64,000 nucleotides of DNA from Hesseltinella vesiculosa (GCA_002104935.1 MCGT01000003.1:1-64000); one strand, 5' to 3'; shown: positions 1 through 10,900, numbered from the stretch's first letter. Numbers and translations: made by a program. The notes: generated by a model not told the origin, from the letters alone.

Positions 1-297
1 CTCTGGCGAGGATCTGCGCGAGGGATACACCACCTGGTCCAGCCGTCGTATTTGCATCACATTCCAAATGTCAACTGGGGGCACATCCACCTGTAGACGA
101 CGGAGAGGACCTCTTTGTTTCGGTTTCCCATCAGGGGTAGGCGGCACGTCCTTGATCACCAACTTGCCTGTGGCGTCAGTGTGTCCTCGTCGCTTCCTAT
201 GTTTTGCATTGTACACCTTCACACCTTGTATTGCGCGTATTTGCGTCTCACTAAGGAAATTTTGGGAAGTGTAAGCGTCGTCATCGTTTTTTTTTCG
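1..297 (-). CDS. Start of retroelement pol-like open frame, partial
   Basis: On the minus strand the frame with codons at 1-3, 4-6 and so on is open from just after a TAG at 298-300 to the window edge, about 99 codons. It is rich in basic residues and prolines and includes the string VPPTPDGKPKQRGPLRR. It has no ATG at its beginning and shows no recognisable protease or polymerase motif in this stretch. Its place directly after gag suggests it is the upstream part of the pol polyprotein. It is in the +1 frame relative to gag, but TGA (322-324), TGA (316-318) and TAG (298-300) separate the two, so simple frameshifting would not join them. Confidence 0.45.
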
Positions 298-379
298 CTA
301 TTTATTTTTTTTTTGTCACGATCATCCGTCGTTCTTATCGGGATAGTTGGGGGTTGTAGGACAATAGGTATCCCTTGGT

Positions 380-1348
380 CTATTGTCCCTGGTCTTTTCC
401 CGGACCTTGATGTTGTTGGTAAGGATCACCACGGTTTTGACGGGGGAATGGGCAGTTGCGCACAAAATGGTTGGGATCGCCGCAGTTGTGACAGGTCCAG
501 CCGTTTCCTTGTTGGCGGGAAGGTTGGAATGGACCACGTGGGGTGTTGCGAGAAGGACCAGATTCATAGCGTTGGCCATAATCTTGAGGTACTTGATAAC
601 GTCGCGCTGGTGCTTGGGTGGGACGGGGAGTGAAGTGGACCTTGAGCTTGCCGAGCGCGTCGGCTAAATTGTCCATCGTGTCAGTGATGCTTTCATTATC
701 TCGGCTTGGTAGATACCACTGTTTCTCTTGATCCATAGGAGTTGAGTATGGGGAAGGATCTTGTTGCTCTCGATAATCTTGATTTTGCAAACTTCCATGA
801 TGGTTGGTGCGGCCATATTTGCTCATGATGATTTCTTCCTGACGGGCATAACTAATGGCTTCGTCGTAGGTGGTAGGGCGGCTGCGTTCCACCCACTTGG
901 CTAGTTCCCAATTTAGTGACTTAATCAAATGACGTTTCTTTTCGCTATCATTTGTGATATCGAGACGAAAGAAAAGTTCTTCGAGAGCTAATTTCAAGGC
1001 AGAGACCGACAACGTGTCTTGTTTCATGGAATCCAACTTCCTACGCCAACTTTCTTCCAGGTCGCTTGGCACAAACGTTTCCTTGAATCTTGCAGTGAAG
1101 GCGGCCCACGTTTCCGGCTTTTCCATTTTCTTGTCATATTGGGTCGCAGCAGCGCCTTTCAAAAACGTAGGTGCTACCTTGAGCCTCTGTTCCTCAGTTA
1201 GGTCTAAGGCATCCATCCAGGTTTCCATATTTCGTAACCACAACATTGGGTTTTCCAATTGAGGGTCGCCTTTGAAGCTGTCGGGCTTGTCAATTAAGTT
1301 GTACAATTCGATTGAGTTGGTCATGATTGGTACGATGTAAAGTGTCAA
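380..1348 (-). CDS. Retroelement Gag protein with CCHC zinc knuckle
   Basis: The 322-residue frame starts at 1348; an internal Met eight codons later (1324) is an equally good start. The N-terminal two thirds match the retrotransposon gag/capsid pattern (for example WAAFTARFKETFVP near residue 80 and the charged helices after it). A C-X2-C-X4-H-X4-C zinc knuckle (CHNCGDPNHFVRNC) sits near residue 285, followed by a Gln/Gly-rich tail. Gag forms the virus-like particle and the knuckle binds the element's RNA. The frame is intact, ending in TAG at 380-382. The start lies about 150 bp after the primer-binding site, a normal leader length. Confidence 0.85.
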   Translation of the reverse strand: MTLYIVPIMTNSIELYNLIDKPDSFKGDPQLENPMLWLRNMETWMDALDLTEEQRLKVAPTFLKGAAATQYDKKMEKPETWAAFTARFKETFVPSDLEESWRRKLDSMKQDTLSVSALKLALEELFFRLDITNDSEKKRHLIKSLNWELAKWVERSRPTTYDEAISYARQEEIIMSKYGRTNHHGSLQNQDYREQQDPSPYSTPMDQEKQWYLPSRDNESITDTMDNLADALGKLKVHFTPRPTQAPARRYQVPQDYGQRYESGPSRNTPRGPFQPSRQQGNGWTCHNCGDPNHFVRNCPFPRQNRGDPYQQHQGPGKDQGQ

Positions 1349-1496
1349 AAAGAAAAAAAAACGAGGTAGATGTCTGGAAAAGTATACGGTTCAAGTCGGG
1401 GTTCGGAAGGGAAGCGAAGAAGTAAAAGTGTAAAGAAGAAAAAAAGATGTCGTGCGGTCACTGTTGCAGTAGGTAGTTGTAATAATAAAATTGTGT

Positions 1497-1515
1497 ATGC
1501 TCCTCTCCTCCACCA
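1497..1515 (-). other. Primer-binding site complementary to tRNA-Ala(AGC) 3' end
   Basis: On the minus strand this reads TGGTGGAGGAGAGGAGCAT. It is the exact complement of the last 16 nt of the tRNA-Ala gene at 1822-1894 plus the post-transcriptional CCA tail. The CCA is not encoded after the tRNA gene (which continues CAT), so the match is to a mature tRNA and not a local duplication. Three bases (TTT) separate it from the LTR end. This fixes the LTR position and the element's orientation. Confidence 0.85.
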
Positions 1516-1518
1516 AAA

Positions 1519-1814
1519 TGATATGACGGCACGTGTGGGTGTATAGGGAAAAGGGTTTCGGACTGCAGGAATAGAACAAAAGTACGGGTTTTCTCCTTCT
1601 TTCTGTTGACCTTTCACTTCCGCTTCAAAACGTCAAAAAGAGATGTGTTTAATCAGGGTTCAGATGTCAAAAAATAAAATAAGAATTGGAAGCGGAGAGA
1701 GAAAAAAACAAAAAAGGGAAAAGGAAAATGGCCAATCACAATTATTCGGCAATTCGGGCCGAATCGGGCGCCGAACTGCCGATTTCACAACAAGGCCCTT
1801 TCTACGGTCTATCA
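1519..1814 (-). repeat. 5' LTR of the retroelement (296 bp)
   Basis: The boundaries come from the primer-binding site on one side and a matching terminal inverted repeat on the other: on the minus strand the segment begins TGATA and ends TATCA. The outer edge is followed by AATAT (1815-1819), the candidate 5-bp target duplication; its partner is outside the window, so this is untested. The minus strand has an A/T-rich stretch around 1664-1680 that could serve as a TATA element. Confidence 0.7.
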
Positions 1815-1821
1815 AATATAT

Positions 1822-1894
1822 GGGGGTGTAGCTCAGATGGTAGAGCGCTCGCTTAGCATGCGAGAGGTAAGGAGATCGATGCTCCTCTCCTCCA
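1822..1894 (+). tRNA. tRNA-Ala (anticodon AGC)
   Basis: A 73-nt intronless cloverleaf. Acceptor 1822-1828 pairs with 1887-1893 (one T-T mismatch at position 6-67 and a G-T pair), D-stem GCTC/GAGC, anticodon stem CTCGC/GCGAG with loop TTAGCAT (AGC at 1855-1857), variable loop AGGTA, perfect T-stem AGGAG/CTCCT with loop ATCGATG, discriminator A at 1894. A54 in the T-loop is also found in plant tRNA-Ala. A T5 run at 1938-1942 can end Pol III transcription. The acceptor mismatch is unusual, but the retroelement's primer-binding site carries the same base, which supports a real tRNA species of this sequence. Confidence 0.9.
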
Positions 1895-3485
1895 CATAGA
1901 CTCGTAACCGTCCCAAACGAATGGGACATGAGTATTATTTTTGATTGTTGGAAAAATCCTATAACATCTGTCGTGCACTGCAGGAAGAATTTTACTTTTT
2001 ATTTATCAACGACAAAGTGTAATTACAATTGTTGTGTGGAACTGTCGGCTTTTTTACATCTCAACGCCCTCGCTCCCACGGCTACCATCACGCTTATGGA
2101 AAATATCGCCAACCTTGTCGCCCTGGTTCCTCGGTGGACAAGATCACGGACAATATACCCAAAAGGTATGTTGGGCCGGTGGACAAAAGGAAAAAGGTGC
2201 GCCACAACCCTTTTTCCTTAAAGAACAAGCCTGCCAACTCCGACCAATGATTCCATTTTGGGACCTCTGTCCGCCCAACCTTTTTCTTTTTCTTTTCTTT
2301 AACCTCTTTGTGGTGATCCACCGAATCACCAATATAAATATCCCATATACTTTTTATCGAAATAAAGAATAACTTTCACTTATCTCTTTTGCTCTGTCTA
2401 GAAAGTGACAGTACAGGATTCAAAGCATGACAAAGTGTCAGTTTTTAGGCAGAGCTTAGAAAAAAAATGGCCAGGCGGTCTTGAGTGTCGTTTTATTTTT
2501 ATGAAGATCCTTGTGGGTTATGGCATGGGTTACGGGAATGAGGAATGGTGGCAAAAAGGTGGGAATGGTAACAGGCGGAGTCGCTCCTTCCATCGTTTCG
2601 TTGAGGTTGCAGGGAATTTTTCTCATTTTTATTCCCCTTTTTTCATATGTTCATACCGCTTCTCTCTGCCTATGAATCTCACTGTATATTATGCTTGCTG
2701 TTTTTTATTCTGGTGGTAAAACAATTTCTTCTCTGCATTACAAAGTGAAAAGGCGTGATTTGGTGAAATACGGATGCTGTAAAAAGGCAAAGTAGTGAGA
2801 GTTTCCAAAATAGGCATCAGTTGGCGGTTGGCCCACCCTTATTACAGAATTTGGGATAGCATTGCGGTCATCGAGCCAAATCCACCCACTTCTCAATTTA
2901 TATTCTTACATACAAAAGTACCTTTATAAATTATACATATTGAACATATAATCTGTGAATTTTGGGGTGGATACCATCAATACCCAATGAGTTGACCAAC
3001 TCCACAAAAAAAAAAATCTAACCGGGAAACACTATCCATTCAATTGCGACATTACTGTAATTTCTAGTTTAAGTGTATTAGAAGTGCCGTTTTTTAGTTT
3101 TTGTTAAGAATGGTAAAGGGATGGGGTTGGTCAGTGACGAATTGCCCCTCATACGGGCTGGGCGTATTTGACCATCACAGATATTTGTAAATTGTGCCTC
3201 TTGCTTCGGAGGTCGCCAGCCTTTGCCTTGCTCCAAAACTTCTCGATGTGGTTGAGGAATAGGGATCATTAACGTAGCAGGGACGCCGGTTTGCACCGAC
3301 GGCGCTCGATTTAATCTGTGGCACGATGGCGGTTCACTTATAGCAACTGAGGAACGATTAGTTGTTACTGGAAAGAAAGCTGACTCTTTTTTTTTTTTTT
3401 TTCTGTTGGTCTGGCAAAAATAAAAATAAAAATAAAAATACAATGTCAGCATCCAAACTCTCTCTATAACTTAAATTTTCAAGAC
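1895..3485. other. Intergenic region, possible solo LTR-like segment
   Basis: I see no convincing gene in this 1.6 kb. Around 2030-2410 there is an LTR-like layout: TGTG near the start, a TATAAATA box near 2332, AATAAAG about 30 bp later, and a pyrimidine-rich end. No duplicated flanks could be found. A minus-strand frame at 3078-3452 (124 codons, ends in poly-Lys/Tyr low complexity) has no recognisable motif, and I do not call it a gene. A/T tracts and a T16 run lie just before ISA1. Confidence 0.35.
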
Positions 3486-4010
3486 ATGTCATTATCTGCG
3501 ATAGTGAAGCAAGCTACTAGTAATGCAACCAAATCATCAGGATCGAAGCTGCGATTAAGGAAGGCGCCATTGGTGTTGGTAAGTTTATCAAATGTCAAAG
3601 TGAATGGCATGGCAGGATTCAACGCTAACAAGCACCTTTTAAAAGACACCATCGGCTGTGGATCGGTTGAAAAAACTGACTAAAGAAGATGAACCTAGGT
3701 TTCTTCGAGTAGGAGTAAAAAGTAAAGGATGCTCTGGAAATTCCTACATGCTCGAGTTTACCAACAAGAAAGATCGTTTCGATGAGGTGGTGCAACAAGA
3801 TGGTATGTGTCCATTTTTTTTTTTGAATAACAGTTTATTTTATTTTATTTTGCAGGCGTAACCGTGCTTGTTGATTCGAAAGCCTTGTTGACTGTCTTGG
3901 GCTCAGAGATGGATTATGTAGAAGATAAGTTGTCGTCGCAATTCGTTTTCCATAACCCCAACGTCAAGGAAGTATGTGGCTGCGGTGCTAGTTTCACCAC
4001 AAGCAGCTAG
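3486..4010 (+). CDS. ISA1: Iron-sulfur cluster assembly A-type protein Isa1 (ISCA1), mitochondrial
   Basis: Three exons: 3486-3578, 3646-3802 and 3856-4010, giving 134 residues. The first exon supplies a basic, Ser/Thr-rich mitochondrial presequence. The body carries the A-type scaffold signature: GCSGNSY (first conserved Cys) and the C-terminal CGCGASF pair of cysteines that bind iron or a cluster, plus the ISCA1-typical stretch LGSEMDYVEDKLSSQFVF. With Isa2 it is needed to build [4Fe-4S] clusters for mitochondrial enzymes such as aconitase and lipoyl synthase. Introns are 67 and 53 bp with GTAAGT and GTATGT donors. Length and motifs are normal for the family. Confidence 0.93.
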
Positions 4011-5132
4011 GTTTTTATTTTATTAATAAAAAGTAGAGCCAATAAAAATGGAAATATGAATAACAGTAACCGACGTCAGCAAGATGGTAGGTCAGCAAAA
4101 AAAAAAAAAAAAGTTAGAATGAGAGGCTGATGATTGCAGCACAGTTTTCAGAAGATGGCTTCATTAGACCATGGCGCGGAGTGCATAAAATTATAAGCAA
4201 ACAAGTTATTGTTTGCCTTGTAAGATGCACACTTAGGAATGCTGTGTCAGCTTGTCCTCAAAAGATTTCCATGGTTCATCTTGGAGAGATGGGTGATACG
4301 ATGTCAACAAAATGGATGCGCCATCGATGTCCTTGCTCATTCGTACAGTTAATAAGGATATTGGAGAGCTATGCCCGCCATATGATGAGGTGACGCTGGC
4401 GATCAAACTACTTTGACGGTAAAAGGTCGGATTGCAAGGAACTTGGAGAGATCATACAAAGTTGGCAGCCTGCTCTTGAGGGTCAGTTGTGTTTGTATCC
4501 TACTCTCCCGGTTCGTTTTCGTGCAACCATACATTGGCCTTTTCACGCTGTAGTTTCTTATTGAGTTTCCAGGTCTTCTTGATACTGTATACAACCTCAC
4601 ACAGTAGCGGTAGAGTAAGAAGATCTGTAGATTTGTAAAGAGACATGACTTTGATACTCTTCCGCAGCATGTTTTTTTCATGGCAGTCGCTGGCACCGCC
4701 GACACGTTGTGTTTGCTTTATTCTTGTCCTTCTTGATTTAATTCCCCTTGGCTATGTAGATAATGTACCGGTACAGAGCAGTGTCAAATTTCTCCTGCAT
4801 TCAAGCGTCCTCTTCAATAAGTACCTTCTGGAGGTCGTATCGAATGGATCTTGTATTGGCCAGCTCGCCTTGAATACTATGCGCAGCACATCAGGAATCG
4901 CTCCGGCAGGATAAAAAAATCGAGTGAGTAACGCAAGGCTCCCCTATCTTCTTTTATACATTATTTACCTTCATGGATGGTTGACATGGTGATAGAAGCG
5001 TTTTTGGGCTCAGCATGCTTGAGAGGACGAGGGAGGTATGGATTCAGTCCCGCTGATGCTTCGTGCCAAAGTGACAATTTTCGATGGACTCCGATTTTTT
5101 TTTTCTTTTTTATTTCCCATCAATCCCAAAAA
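4011..5132. other. Intergenic region with a decayed minus-strand coding relic (about 4380-4915)
   Basis: No intact gene. On the minus strand between 4915 and 4400 protein-like stretches continue from frame to frame, interrupted by stops and frame changes; for example IQDPFDTTSRRYLLK is followed in another frame by KFDTALYRYIIYIAKG. This is the look of a pseudogene, perhaps a transposon protein, but I cannot name the family. The 4130-4393 plus-strand frame looks like a shadow. A poly-A run is at about 4097-4111. The upstream in-frame Met at 4977 of the next gene was not preferred. Confidence 0.4.
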
Positions 5133-7054
5133 ATGACCAAGGACAAGCCAATTGAGCAAACAGGCAATCATTTGATCAGTAGCTTTTTCCATTATGTCCC
5201 AAAAGATATATCCGTATTGCCCACAGCCAAGGACCACAGGGCACATGAAAACAATGACTCTCTGAACGACTTTGACCAAGCTGTTCAGCTGTCGCTCAAA
5301 TTAACCATGGAGCGCTGTTGCCCTGTTTGCAATGAAACGATGACCTTGATGACCCGGGAATTTGAACTACATATTAACGAGTGCTTGGATAAAAATGTGT
5401 CAATCTCTCCCATTGGCTCATTGACAGGTCTGGATCAAGTAGACGATTTGGAACTTACTCAGGAGCTTTCCCATACCTCACTCGATACCGCAGCAGCTGC
5501 CGCGCCCACTACTTCGTCAGAATCAGATGTTCGGACATCAACAGTAGCTTTGCCAAGGAGTAAAACTACGAAGAAACCCATCCCGGGTTATAAATGGCTA
5601 AAAGGTAGGGCATTTTTTTTTTTCCGTGTCTTCGTTTGGACTAATATATATTCATTTATCTTAAGATACTAGATTTGTGGTGGACGCATTTTCATATGGG
5701 GCCATCCCCGGTTGCCATGGATACTTTCTGACTCACTTCCATAGTGATCATTATGGAGGCCTGAAGAAGTCTTGGGTGCATGGACCGATATACTGTTCCA
5801 AGGTGACAGCGAATCTTGTACAATCGCAGCTTCAAGTAGGAAGAGAGTACTTGCATGTGCTACCTTTGGATAAAGTGACAGCACTGTCAGACACCGTCAA
5901 AGTCAGCTTAATTGACGCTAACCATTGCCCTGGATCTGTATTGTTTGTGTTTGATGTTTTACGGCGACAGGATGGCGAATCTACATGGGTTCGTCATGTG
6001 CATACAGGCGATTTCCGTGCCAATCCGAAAATGTGTCTCCATCCTCTACTCTGTCAGAATAGCAACCCTCCTATCGATCATCTATATTTGGATACCACCT
6101 ACTTGCAAGCCAAATACAGTTTTCCTGCTCAAGAAGAATGCATCGACGCTGTGACCAAAGTTGTCCAGGGCTATCTTTGCGGTCCCCCCTCGATACCTTC
6201 ACTGCTAGACCAATGGATCAAACGAACTCCTTCTTTGCCTATGCAAAATGATCAACGTCAGAGCAAGCTGCTAGTAGTCGTAGGCGCCTACACTATCGGA
6301 AAGGAGAAAGTCTTCTATGGTAAGGCTTTCAAGCATACCTACCAAAAAGAAAACTGATGATTAGGTTTATATGTGTTTAGCGATTGCAAATGCACTGCAG
6401 AGCAAGATTTTTGTCACGGAGCAAAAGCTACGCGTCCTTCTTTGCCAAGAAAATCCCGATTTAGAGAACCTACTGACCACCGATCAGTCAGAAGCGCAAG
6501 TGCATGTTTTACCGTTAAACGATATCAAGGCTGAAGTAAGTGTCAAATGCAAAAGAGGCCGATCAGAGTGTGGAGAAATGTACCAGAAAAAAACGAGATG
6601 GAAGGATCGGATTGCACACCAGTTTCTCACTTTTTTAATCTGGTGCTCAAAGAATATGCATGCGTATTTGAAGAGTCTCGCACCTCGTTTTGGCATCCTG
6701 TTTGCCTTCAAACCGACAGGGTGGGCCTTCAAAGCGAGCCAGAGTCTCACAGCGGAGATGGAGGTGGGCTCATTAGCGCTTGTTACACAGCCTCCTAAAG
6801 AACGCCAGGTGGATCTGAACCTGTCATACTCATCCAATCAAGTCAAAATATATGGTGTACCTTATTCTGAGCACTCGAGCTTTCGAGAACTTGCCTCATT
6901 TATTGCAAGCCTCAACATTCAACATATCATCCCCACTGTACCGTCGTCATCAGAAAAGACACAGACCATGATGGAGTACTATTTGGAAAAGTGGCAACGG
7001 GAAAAACCATCAGCAATCGAGATTGTTCCGTACCCTACAGAGTCGCATTGGTGA
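5133..7054 (+). CDS. PSO2: DNA interstrand crosslink repair nuclease Pso2/Snm1 (metallo-beta-lactamase/beta-CASP)
   Basis: Modelled exons: 5133-5604, 5666-6319, 6381-6535 and 6653-7054. An N-terminal UBZ4-type zinc finger (CPVCNETMTLMTREFELHIN) precedes the nuclease. The nuclease shows the metal-binding motif THFHSDHYGG, then DANHCPGS, HTGDFR, LDTTY, the beta-CASP element VVGAYTIGKEKVFYAIA created by splicing, and near the end PYSEHSSF. The family is a 5'-exonuclease that processes crosslinked DNA in the nucleus. The start at 5133 was chosen because the sequence upstream in the same frame (Met at 4977) runs through a T-rich tract that looks like leader. The third intron (117 nt) has no in-frame stop and was inferred from GTAAGT and the family alignment. 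Confidence 0.9.
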
Positions 7055-7434
7055 ATTGTCATTACTGATGCAGAGGTAGCACATTAAAACTTTAACAGTG
7101 TTTTCTTGACGCAAATTGATCCGCTTTTTGACGTTGGTGACGTTGATAATACTGGCCAATCAAAATTTAAAAATGCTGTCTCGAAGCTTTTTTTTTTTGA
7201 CACCTTGCCTCCGTACTTACTTAATAAAATTGCTTGATCAAGAAGAAAGGGGATCACAAAAAGCGTCGAGACTGTACAATGCCTTTTCTACCACATCAGC
7301 TTATCTCAACTATCTCTTCAACTTCCCACCACCTCGGAAGGATTTGCTAGATTGTAAACCTTGAATAACGTTGATATTTTTTCATGGCCTAAAGCGGTGC
7401 AACAAGCAATTTGAAGCAACGCCAAAGAGCAATG
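7055..7434. other. Intergenic region downstream of PSO2
   Basis: No gene seen. A block at about 7120-7170 (GACGTTGGTGACGTTGATAA, then GGCCAATCAAA) resembles a block at 12195-12240 with a matching order of motifs ending in ACCAATCAAA. This may be a short dispersed repeat or a shared CCAAT-type promoter element. Confidence 0.35.
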
Positions 7435-7800
7435 TCAACTTGGGTTGTCTTGGAGATGACATTCGGCCAGCGTACTTTCCGTGGCCACCCAAACTGCCTT
7501 AGCTACTGAAACGAGCGGACCGGGAAGATCGACCGGCGTCCAAGGACAACCCTGAAGTTCTGAAGGTGTACCTTGAACCTTTAAACGTTCCTCTGTTGAA
7601 AGACAAGAAGCACAGTTTATTTTTACTTTTTTTCTTGTAAAATTGCTATATATTTTTGGAATAAACAGTACTTCAATTCAAGGAGCAATGTGCTTGAAGG
7701 CGGCCCAGCTCCATCATACTATCAAACCATGGTGATCGGAGACTCGACAAGCCATAGTAAGGAGGTTTGAGCTAATGGGATCAGGAACTGGCACATCCAT
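7435..7800 (-). CDS. Possible small two-exon gene, unknown product
   Basis: Tentative. On the minus strand an ATG at 7800 opens a frame starting MDVPVPDPISSNLLTMACRV. A second stretch after a good acceptor (TTTCAACAG, exon start 7592) reads through GTPSELQGCPWTPVDLPG to a TGA at 7435-7437. A phase-1 donor near 7726 would join them into a protein of about 77 residues. The donor is weak (GTTTGA) and the intron would be about 135 bp, longer than most here. The second stretch has protein-like composition. It would be divergent to the PPR gene with 151 bp between start codons. I recognise no family. Confidence 0.3.
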
Positions 7801-7951
7801 GCTTGGTAGTTCAGAGTGCTTTTGAAAACAGCGGCGCGATTGATTGGTCTGATTTTTTTGCAAGAACTGGTGGCGCAAATGAAGCGGGGGTCCATTTTTA
7901 CAGAAAAAAAATAAACGGCTTTCTTCTTTTCGCTTGTACTTGGAGTATTTA

Positions 7952-10900
7952 ATGGCTCATATGAAGTGTCATGGTGTTCAACGCCAAGTTTTACGACAGT
8001 GGAGAGCTCTCATGTTTAGATATACTACTGAAAAACTACATGTGCAACGACTGCATACAAATGCTCAAGGTAAAATGTTAACTCAGAGAGAAAAATAACA
8101 AGAAACGTGACGCCAGATCTTGATCGATGATTTAAAAATTGTGTTATCAGAAGCTGTTGTCACATCATCCACACCATCCATGCAACGAGATGAATCTTCG
8201 CAGTGGAAGAAGCCCATACCTATCCAATCTGCTTTGATCCAGCAGCCCTGTGGAACAGATTTGTTGCAATCATATTTATCGATCGGTGAGTATACTGCTG
8301 CTTGGCAAGTTTTCGATACCCTAGTCAAAGATCTATCCCATCTCTCCTCAACCAATGCCCGGCAGCTCTTAGTCTTGTTACACAATGATGTCTTGCAGCT
8401 ACCTTCTGATCCTCGTTTGGTCATAATGTGGACCAAGCGGCTGCAAAGTCTGTGGCTACAGTCAAACCGCTGGTCTCATGATGATATTGCTGCAGCTATC
8501 GAAAGTTATGGCCGTCTTGGAAAGTTAGCACACGCCGAAGCACTCTATGCAACCATCGATCCACATAGCAAGACGAAAACATCTTCGCACTCGACCTTGA
8601 CAACGACCATTGCCAACAAAATGCTTGGTGCGTATCTTCGCCAGTGGAAATACAGCGATACCCACCAACAGCAACAATACCTTGATCGCATGCTTGTGAT
8701 TTTTGATAGCATGGTATCACCCCGTACTCGAAAAAAAAAGCGCCCGGTCGCTGACATTGTCACTTACAACCACATCCTTGCCGCTCATATCAAAATGAAC
8801 AATTGGGAATCCGCGGAACGATGGTTCTTGCAAGTTATGGTTCCGTCAGGCCTGCATTTCAAGCGCACCACTTTTCATATGTTACTTCAAGGCGCAATCC
8901 GGCACCACCAGCGACCTCAGCAGTGGATCGAGCACATGGCAAACGCTGGCCTGAGGCCCAATAGACAAACATTCAAGCACATCCTACTAGGACTTGCCAG
9001 TCAAGCCACTCACTTCGCCCGTGTGCAGCAATGGTATGGGCTCCAAACGACGTGTACCTCGCTCCACGAGTGTTTTGATATCATGCAAAAATGGAAGTAC
9101 AAACCTAGTACCCTGCTTGTTAATGCTATGCTCAGCACAGCTCTACTAGCCAACCATGAATCGTTGGCGAACGAGCTTCTGTCTCGGCTCGGTTTGCTGT
9201 CTTCCTTGTCAGTGCCTCACCAGTGCCACCCTGACGTCGCAACCTTCAACATTCTAGTGCACCATGCGCTTTGCCAGACTAATCTTCCCCTGGCCGAGTC
9301 CTGGTACCAGCGTATGCGACATGAATTTGATCTCCGTCCAGACTATGTCACTTATGGTATGCTGATCAATCACCACCTACAGCACCGCGAAATCGACGTT
9401 GCCTTGCAATATCTGGATGACATGGCCCGTCACGGTCTCGAACCCAATACTGTGATTAATAATATGCTCTGGAAGGCTAGAGATCACCTCAGCATCTCTA
9501 TGCGCCTTCCGACTCAACCTTTGGATAACATTGTGGCCTGCAACCAGTCCCTGTCTATTGCATGGCAACCCAATGATGAGAAAGGAACACTTGAACGTCT
9601 TGATGGTGTGGTCAAGGCGATGGCTGCCCACAATCTCACGCCAAACCAGCGAACTATCAACACCACCCTGGACATACACGGTAAACTTTTGGCGGAAATC
9701 ATGGCTAGCCATACTCCTGTGGAAAGCGAGCCTGATGACGACTATTCTCTATTTGAGACATCGGATGTTGACATCAGCAATGGCGGTAAAAGGCAATCCC
9801 CGGCCGCTCTGTCGCTTCAAGACATTGGTATTAAGGAATCTCCTACTGCCGACACCATAACTTATGCCCTCCGTATTCGGAATGCTGTTTATCAGCAAGA
9901 CCTGCCAAAGGCCGAGGCCACACTGCGTGCAATGTCAGATGCAGGCGTACTACCCAACAGCTTTGTCTTTGCCCACTTGGTGCATGGATACGCCCAACAA
10001 GGGCTACTAAACAAAGCCCATAGCATACTCCACCTCATGAACCAGGCACCTTACCATGTCAAGCCCACTTCCCACGTGTTTGCTCCTCTTGTGGATGCCT
10101 ACTCGAAAGCTGGTGATGTTGATAAAGCCCACCGACTTTTCAAAGATATGACGGACATCGGCATCGAGCCAGATGTTCCTATGTACACTATCCTCGCTCG
10201 CCTGTTTGTAAAACACGGATCACCTTTGGAAGCTATCCAAGTACTTCGTGATCTACCCCTCGACACCCATGCTCAGGGCGTGCTAATGGAGGCCTATGGA
10301 AAAGTAGCTCAATTTGTCAAAAAGTCATCCCGGCAAGAATACATCCAGTTGGTTCAAAAATTGTATGTTTCAATGCCTGAGCATGCCATGGTCGACACTA
10401 TATACCTGACTGCCCTGGGTCGTTTGGTAAATGCAGCAGAAGAGGGAGAAAAAAAGTGAAATTATGACCGACACGTTATTATTTTTTGATATAGGGTTCT
10501 CCTGAACTTGCCTATCAGCATTGGTTAAACATCAATGAGCCATCTCTACCTCATTATAATGCACTGCTTGGTGCACTTGTGAAGGACAAATCGTGGTACC
10601 GGGCGATGCAGCAAATCTTCTCGAACATGGCACTGTTGCCTGATGCTACAACTTTGAATTTTATGGTGCAAGCTTCAGATATGCAAAAGGATTATTACTA
10701 TATTGCGAACACTATATGGCCTAGACTCCATACTAACCGCCTAATGGTTTTGGCCAAAACGTACTACTTAGTGATGCGAGCTATGGTTGCCTGTGGATAC
10801 GATGCAGCTGGCCAGTCTGTGTATGATGAATTCACGAAGGTCCAATCATTCCCCACTTCAGCCACGCTCTGGATTAGAGAAATACAATCACTGGCCAGCG

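Larger units (their letters stand above)
1..1814 (-). mobile_element. Ty3/gypsy-type LTR retroelement, 5' part (runs off the left edge)
   Basis: Read on the minus strand, the order is LTR (1814-1519), primer-binding site (1515-1497), leader, gag with a CCHC zinc knuckle (1348-380), then the start of a second open frame that leaves the window. That order is typical of a Ty3/gypsy element. The LTR outer edge lies 7 bp before a tRNA-Ala gene, a position that recalls Pol III-targeted integration by Ty3-like and some other LTR elements. The 3' LTR, protease, reverse transcriptase and integrase are outside the window, so the family is inferred from gag and layout. Activity cannot be judged; several stops lie between gag and the next frame. 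Confidence 0.8.

Noticed and set aside
1660..1929. Minus-strand 89-codon frame across the tRNA gene and LTR
   Set aside because: It overlaps the tRNA and LTR and has no protein features.
3078..3452. 124-codon minus-strand frame upstream of ISA1
   Set aside because: It starts in a low-complexity Tyr/Phe tract made by TAAAAA repeats and shows no motif. I could not support it as a gene.
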